Positions 60,571-64,000 of a stretch of DNA of 64,000 nucleotides are shown here, in pieces (within the stretch, counting starts at the first letter, position 1; each line of letters opens with the position of its first letter). Position numbers and translations under genes: made by a program. The notes below the pieces were generated by a model. That model worked only from the letters and a program-made list of their open reading frames with translations. It made no database searches and was not told the DNA's origin. Location of the stretch: NCBI RefSeq assembly GCF_003054195.1, contig NZ_QBKP01000006.1, forward strand, positions 1-64,000, in the 5' to 3' direction. The DNA is from Gemmobacter caeni. GTDB taxonomy: Bacteria > Pseudomonadota > Alphaproteobacteria > Rhodobacterales > Rhodobacteraceae.

Positions 60571-61755
60571 ATGACCGAGACCGTTCGCACCGAAGCCGCC
60601 GCCGCCCTGGCGGAAGTGGAGAAAGTCACCGCTGTCGTCCTGCCCGAGCCAGGCACCGAGGTCGTTCCGCTGCAGGCCGCCCCCCCGGCCGAGGCCGCCG
60701 AAATCCGCAGACGGATGGACGAGCTGGACATGACCAATACCCAGTCCATCATCTCGTTCGGCTCGTCCGCGCAGGCCGAGCTTCAGGTCATCAGCCAGCA
60801 GATGCTGGCCGATGTGAAAAACAAGGATGTCGGCCCGGCGGGCGACGGGCTGCGCTCCATGGTTTCGACGTTGCGCGGCTTTTCGGTATCGGAACTGGAC
60901 GTGCGCCGTGAGCGCAGCTGGTGGGAGAAACTGCTGGGCCGCACCGCACCCTTCGCCAAATTCGTGGCGAAATACGAAGAGGTGCAGAGCCAGATTGACC
61001 GTGTGACCACCGACCTGCTGGAGCATGAGCACAAGCTGCTGAAGGACATCAAGTCGCTTGACCTGCTCTATGCCCGCACGCTCGACTTCTACAACGAACT
61101 CGCGCTTTACATCGCGGCGGGCGAGGCCAAGCTGGCCGAACTGGATGCGACTGTGATCCCCGCGAAAGAGGCCGAGGTTGCCGCCGCGCCCGAAAACGAT
61201 CAGGTTCTGAAAGCGCAGGAACTGCGCGACCTGCGCGGCGCCCGTGACGATCTGGAACGCCGCGTGCATGACCTGAAGCTGACCCGTCAGGTGACGATGC
61301 AATCGCTGCCGTCGATCCGACTGGTGCAGGAAAATGACAAGTCGCTGGTCACCAAGATCAACTCGACGCTGGTGAACACCGTGCCGCTGTGGGAAACCCA
61401 GCTGGCGCAGGCAGTCACCATCCAGCGCTCGCGCGAGGCGGCGGGGTCGATCAAGGCGGCAAATGACCTGACGAACGAGCTTCTGACCTCGAACGCCAAG
61501 AACCTGCAGGAAACCAACCGCATCGTCCGCACCGAGATGGAGCGCGGCGTCTTCGACATCGAGGCGGTGAAACAGGCCAATGCCACGCTGATCGCCACGA
61601 TCAACGAAAGCCTCGCCATTGCCGACGAGGGCAAGGCCAAGCGCGCGGCGGCCGAGGCCGATCTGCACAAGATGGAGGCGGAGCTGCGCGACACGCTGGC
61701 TTCGGCCAAGGCCCGGCGCGACGGGCTGGGCACCGCCACCGGCACTTCGGTCTGA
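60571..61755 (+). CDS. telA: TelA/KlaB toxic-anion-resistance family protein
   Basis: A 394-residue, almost entirely helical, soluble protein with coiled-coil stretches: DELDMTNTQSIISFGSSAQA near 50, RSWWEKLLGRTAPFAKFVAK near 115, YIAAGEAKLAELDATVIPAK near 180 and LLTSNAKNLQETNRIVRTEM near 310. TelA proteins were named for plasmid tellurite resistance and also occur in chromosomal membrane-stress clusters. Preceded by xpaC, as in Bacillus. Confidence 0.92.
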   Translation: MTETVRTEAAAALAEVEKVTAVVLPEPGTEVVPLQAAPPAEAAEIRRRMDELDMTNTQSIISFGSSAQAELQVISQQMLADVKNKDVGPAGDGLRSMVSTLRGFSVSELDVRRERSWWEKLLGRTAPFAKFVAKYEEVQSQIDRVTTDLLEHEHKLLKDIKSLDLLYARTLDFYNELALYIAAGEAKLAELDATVIPAKEAEVAAAPENDQVLKAQELRDLRGARDDLERRVHDLKLTRQVTMQSLPSIRLVQENDKSLVTKINSTLVNTVPLWETQLAQAVTIQRSREAAGSIKAANDLTNELLTSNAKNLQETNRIVRTEMERGVFDIEAVKQANATLIATINESLAIADEGKAKRAAAEADLHKMEAELRDTLASAKARRDGLGTATGTSV

Positions 61756-61764
61756 GTTCACATT

Positions 61765-62730
61765 GTGGCAAAGGGGCTGCGCCGTTTTCTTCTGAACCGT
61801 TCCGGCCTCGCCGCGCTGGCGCTGGCGGTCCTGTCGGCTTGCGTGCAGGCTCCTGTCACGCCCGCCCCGCCTGCGACCGGCCCGGCGCCCCGCCCCGCCC
61901 AGCCCCCTGCCCGCCCAGAGGTTTCGGCGGAAAGCCGGGCGCTGGAACATTACTATGCCCAGGTGCAGGCCGATCTTCTGTCGCAGCATCTGCTGCGCAC
62001 CGATGGCGGCGGGGTGGATACGCCCTTCACCGATACGATGCTGACGGAAAACTTCATCCGCATTGCCCTGTTCGATGAATACCGGCGAGGGCCGGGCGGG
62101 TTGGTTGCGCAGGAAACCGCCAGCCGGTTGCGCCGGTGGGATGCGCCGGTACGGATGAAGCTGGTGTTCGGCGCCTCCGTCGCGCCGGACCGCCGTGCCA
62201 CCGACCGGGCGCGCATCGCCTCCTATCTGTCGCGGCTGTCCGCGATCACGGGCCACCCGATCGGGCTGGCAGACAGCAACCCGAATTTCTTCGTCTACAT
62301 GGTGAACGAAGATGAACGCCGCGCACTTGGCCCCGTCATCAGCGCCACCCTGCCGGATCTGTCCGGCCCGGAGGTTGCGGGGCTGACCAATCTGCCGCGT
62401 TCGACCTATTGCATTGTCTATGCGCTGTCAGAGGGGCATTCCTCGACCTACTGGAGGGCTTTTGCGGTCATCCGGGCCGAACATCCCGATCTGCTGCGGC
62501 TGTCCTGCATCCACGAGGAAATCGCGCAGGGGTTGGGGCTTGCCAATGACAGCCCGTTGGCACGCCCGTCGATCTTCAATGACGACGAGGAATTTGCCCT
62601 GCTGACCCGGCAGGACGAGCTGATGCTGAAAATGCTCTACAACCCTGCCCTGCGGCCGGGGATGAGCGCGGCAGAGGCCCGGCCCATCGTGCGCGAGCTG
62701 GCGATGCGGCTGGTCGGCGGCCCAAGCTGA
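61765..62730 (+). CDS. DUF2927 lipoprotein
   Basis: A 321-residue protein with a GTG start at 61765 and a lipobox LALAVLSAC (Cys near 28), then a Pro-rich linker and the DUF2927 domain (FTDTMLTENFIRIALFDEYR, RWDAPVRMKLVFGASVAP, then RLSCIHEEIAQGLGLANDSP with an HEE motif). The HExxQG-like HEEIAQGLGL resembles a metalloprotease helix, which suggests, but does not prove, zinc binding. It starts 9 bases after the telA stop. Confidence 0.82.
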   Translation: MAKGLRRFLLNRSGLAALALAVLSACVQAPVTPAPPATGPAPRPAQPPARPEVSAESRALEHYYAQVQADLLSQHLLRTDGGGVDTPFTDTMLTENFIRIALFDEYRRGPGGLVAQETASRLRRWDAPVRMKLVFGASVAPDRRATDRARIASYLSRLSAITGHPIGLADSNPNFFVYMVNEDERRALGPVISATLPDLSGPEVAGLTNLPRSTYCIVYALSEGHSSTYWRAFAVIRAEHPDLLRLSCIHEEIAQGLGLANDSPLARPSIFNDDEEFALLTRQDELMLKMLYNPALRPGMSAAEARPIVRELAMRLVGGPS

Positions 62731-62874
62731 ACCAGCAGGGCTGCGGGTGCGACGCAATTCCCCCGCAAACCCCCTTCAAACCTCTGTCGCCTCGGCTATG
62801 TTACCCTCATGCAGGACGGGCCCCGTGGCCCGCCCCGGCGCGGCTCTTGCGCCCGGTAACGGAAAGGTTTCGTC

Positions 62875-63984
62875 ATGGTCTTCGATTTTCTGAAGGGCGA
62901 ATTCATCGACGTCATCGCCTGGCTTGATGACAGCCGCGATACGATGGTCTGGCGGTTCGAGCGGCGCGGTCAGGCGATCAAATACGGTGCCAAGCTGACG
63001 GTCCGCGAGGGGCAGGCGGCGGTTTTCGTGCACGAGGGGCAGTTGGCCGACGTGTTTGGTCCCGGCCTTTACATGCTCGAAACCAACAACATGCCGATCA
63101 TGACCACGCTCCAGCACTGGGACCACGGGTTCCAGTCGCCGTTCAAGAGCGAGGTCTATTTCGTCAACACGACCCGTTTCAACGATCTGAAATGGGGCAC
63201 CAAGAACCCGATCATGTGCCGCGATCCCGAATTCGGGCCGGTGCGGCTGCGCGCCTTCGGCACCTATTCGATGCGCGTGTCCGACCCGGCGGTGTTCCTC
63301 AAGGAAATCGTGGGCACCGATGGCGAGTTCACCGCCGACGAGATCAGCTTCCAGATCCGTAACGTCATCGTGCAGGAGATGAGCCGGGTTCTGGCCTCCT
63401 CGGGTATTCCGGTGCTCGACATGGCGGCGAATACCGCCGATCTGGCCAAACTGATCGCCACCGCAATCGCCCCCAAGATCGCCGAATACGGGCTGGTGCT
63501 GCCGGAGTTCTATATCGAGAACGTCAGCCTCCCCGAAGAGGTCGAAAAGGTGCTGGACAAGCGCACCTCGATGGGGATTGCGGGCGATCTGAACAAATAC
63601 ATGCAGTTCAACGCCGCCGAGGCAATGAATGCGCCGGGTGGTGCCATGGGCAGCGCGATGGGCGCCGGGATGGGCGCGGCTCTTGGCATGGGCATGGCGG
63701 GCCAGATGCAACCCGGCCCCTGGGGCGCCGCCCCGCAGGGTGCGGCGGCGGCCCCGCCCCCGCCTCCCCCGCCGCCGACCGCGAAACAGTGGCATGTCGC
63801 CGAGAATGGCGCGACGAAAGGTCCGTTCACCGAAGCAGAGCTGCAAGCCATGGCGCTGTCGGGCGGGCTGTCGCGCGACAGCATGGTCTGGACCGCCGGT
63901 CAGGACGGCTGGAAAACCGCCGCCGACACCGAACTCAGCCGCCTTTTCGCGCAGGTGCCCCCACCCCCGCCGCCCGGAGCCTGA
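62875..63984 (+). CDS. SPFH/Band-7 protein (YdjI-like) with C-terminal GYF-like domain
   Basis: A 369-residue protein. Residues 1-240 are the SPFH domain of the COG4260/YdjI type (VIAWLDDSRDTMVWRFERRG, VREGQAAVFVHEGQLADVFG, GLVLPEFYIENVSLPEEVEK). Residues 250-285 are Gly/Met-rich (SAMGAGMGAALGMGMAGQM), followed by a polyproline run and, at about 303-357, a GYF_2-like domain (KQWHVAENGATKGPFTEAEL, SRDSMVWTAGQDGWKTAA). Such proteins oligomerise on membranes. No transmembrane span. Probably part of the same operon or served by its own promoter in the 144-base gap. Confidence 0.86.
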   Translation: MVFDFLKGEFIDVIAWLDDSRDTMVWRFERRGQAIKYGAKLTVREGQAAVFVHEGQLADVFGPGLYMLETNNMPIMTTLQHWDHGFQSPFKSEVYFVNTTRFNDLKWGTKNPIMCRDPEFGPVRLRAFGTYSMRVSDPAVFLKEIVGTDGEFTADEISFQIRNVIVQEMSRVLASSGIPVLDMAANTADLAKLIATAIAPKIAEYGLVLPEFYIENVSLPEEVEKVLDKRTSMGIAGDLNKYMQFNAAEAMNAPGGAMGSAMGAGMGAALGMGMAGQMQPGPWGAAPQGAAAAPPPPPPPPTAKQWHVAENGATKGPFTEAELQAMALSGGLSRDSMVWTAGQDGWKTAADTELSRLFAQVPPPPPPGA

Positions 63985-63987
63985 GCC

Positions 63988-64000
63988 TTGGACGGAACCG
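63988..64000 (+). CDS. Possible next gene, start only
   Basis: TTG GAC GGA ACC begins 3 bases after the SPFH stop with GGAG upstream. Too short to classify. Confidence 0.25.

Noticed and set aside
59524-62256. A 910-residue minus-strand frame across xpaC, telA and DUF2927
   Set aside because: Antisense shadow of three well-supported genes, rich in His, Arg and Gln with no recognisable domain.

Overview
The window is a high-GC stretch of alphaproteobacterial chromosome, almost certainly from the order Rhodobacterales (Paracoccus/Rhodobacter-like). The case for this rests on gene content: an F0 ATP-synthase operon atpI-atpB-atpE-atpX(b')-atpF without the F1 genes, the cell-cycle proteins MipZ and TrcR, CarD, the helicase-hslR-fdxA-carD block, zinc-free L31 and L33, and an rpsP-rimM-trmD-rplS-rpmE ribosomal/tRNA operon. 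Coding density is about 90 percent and most genes are ordinary core genes. I see no phage, insertion sequence, CRISPR array, tRNA or rRNA operon; the one structured RNA gene I recognise is rnpB (RNase P RNA, minus strand, about 51707-52118).

Layout. 1-7.3 kb: a 5'-shortened scpB, a membrane protein, dimethylargininase, a glycosyltransferase-like/six-hairpin pair, metY and a SIMPL protein. 7.4-10.7 kb: one 1081-residue single-pass protein with a GspL/PilM-like front, a long Pro/Ala/Glu-rich middle and a PilP/GspC-like tail. 10.7-13.6 kb: two tandem 4-hydroxyphenylpyruvate dioxygenases with a divergent Lrp/AsnC regulator. 13.7-17.5 kb: a KefB-type antiporter and the B12 genes cobT and cobS. 17.5-25.5 kb: carD, fdxA, hslR, a SUV3-like helicase, TPR, SCP2, hydrolase, panE and trcR. 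25.7-30.8 kb: RNase T2, adenosine kinase-like, nth, Ada-like methyltransferase, OmpA lipoprotein and a GntR/FadR regulator. 30.8-33.4 kb: the F0 operon. 33.6-36.8 kb: ArsR, malonyl-CoA synthetase, a 55-residue protein and MipZ. 37-44.5 kb: the large ribosome/SRP cluster (ffh, GNAT, chorismate mutase, rpsP, bluB, rimM, two odd genes, trmD, rplS, rpmE). 44.9-50.8 kb: LysR, EamA, LLM oxidoreductase, LysR/DUF1127 pair, Bax-inhibitor protein, P-loop protein and rpmG. 50.9-58.1 kb: DUF533, rnpB, amidase, lipoprotein, gatA, gatC, RTX protein, UPF0173 hydrolase, DsrE protein and tadA. 58.2-64 kb: rluB and then a membrane-stress-like operon.

How the genes work together. BluB, CobT and CobS are three steps of the lower-ligand end of B12 synthesis, although bluB sits inside the ribosomal operon. 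The two HPPDs plus the Lrp regulator form a tyrosine-catabolism unit with clear palindromic operators upstream of an exact TATAAT box. GatA and GatC are consecutive overlapping genes; GatB is not in the window.

The best candidate for a poorly described system is at 59.4-64 kb: a perfect -10 box followed at once by an inverted repeat, a 27-residue single-span microprotein, XpaC, TelA, a DUF2927 lipoprotein and a YdjI-like SPFH protein with a GYF-like tail. Other notable signals are a two-part intergenic repeat present twice (26349-26545 and 33989-34154), an SqrR/BigR-like operator before a periplasmic DsrE protein, an ArsR operator that fits exactly between the -35 and -10 boxes, and an rnpB promoter whose -10 box contains the stop codon of the upstream amidase gene. 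All readings are by eye; family assignments rest on recognised motifs and not on searches.
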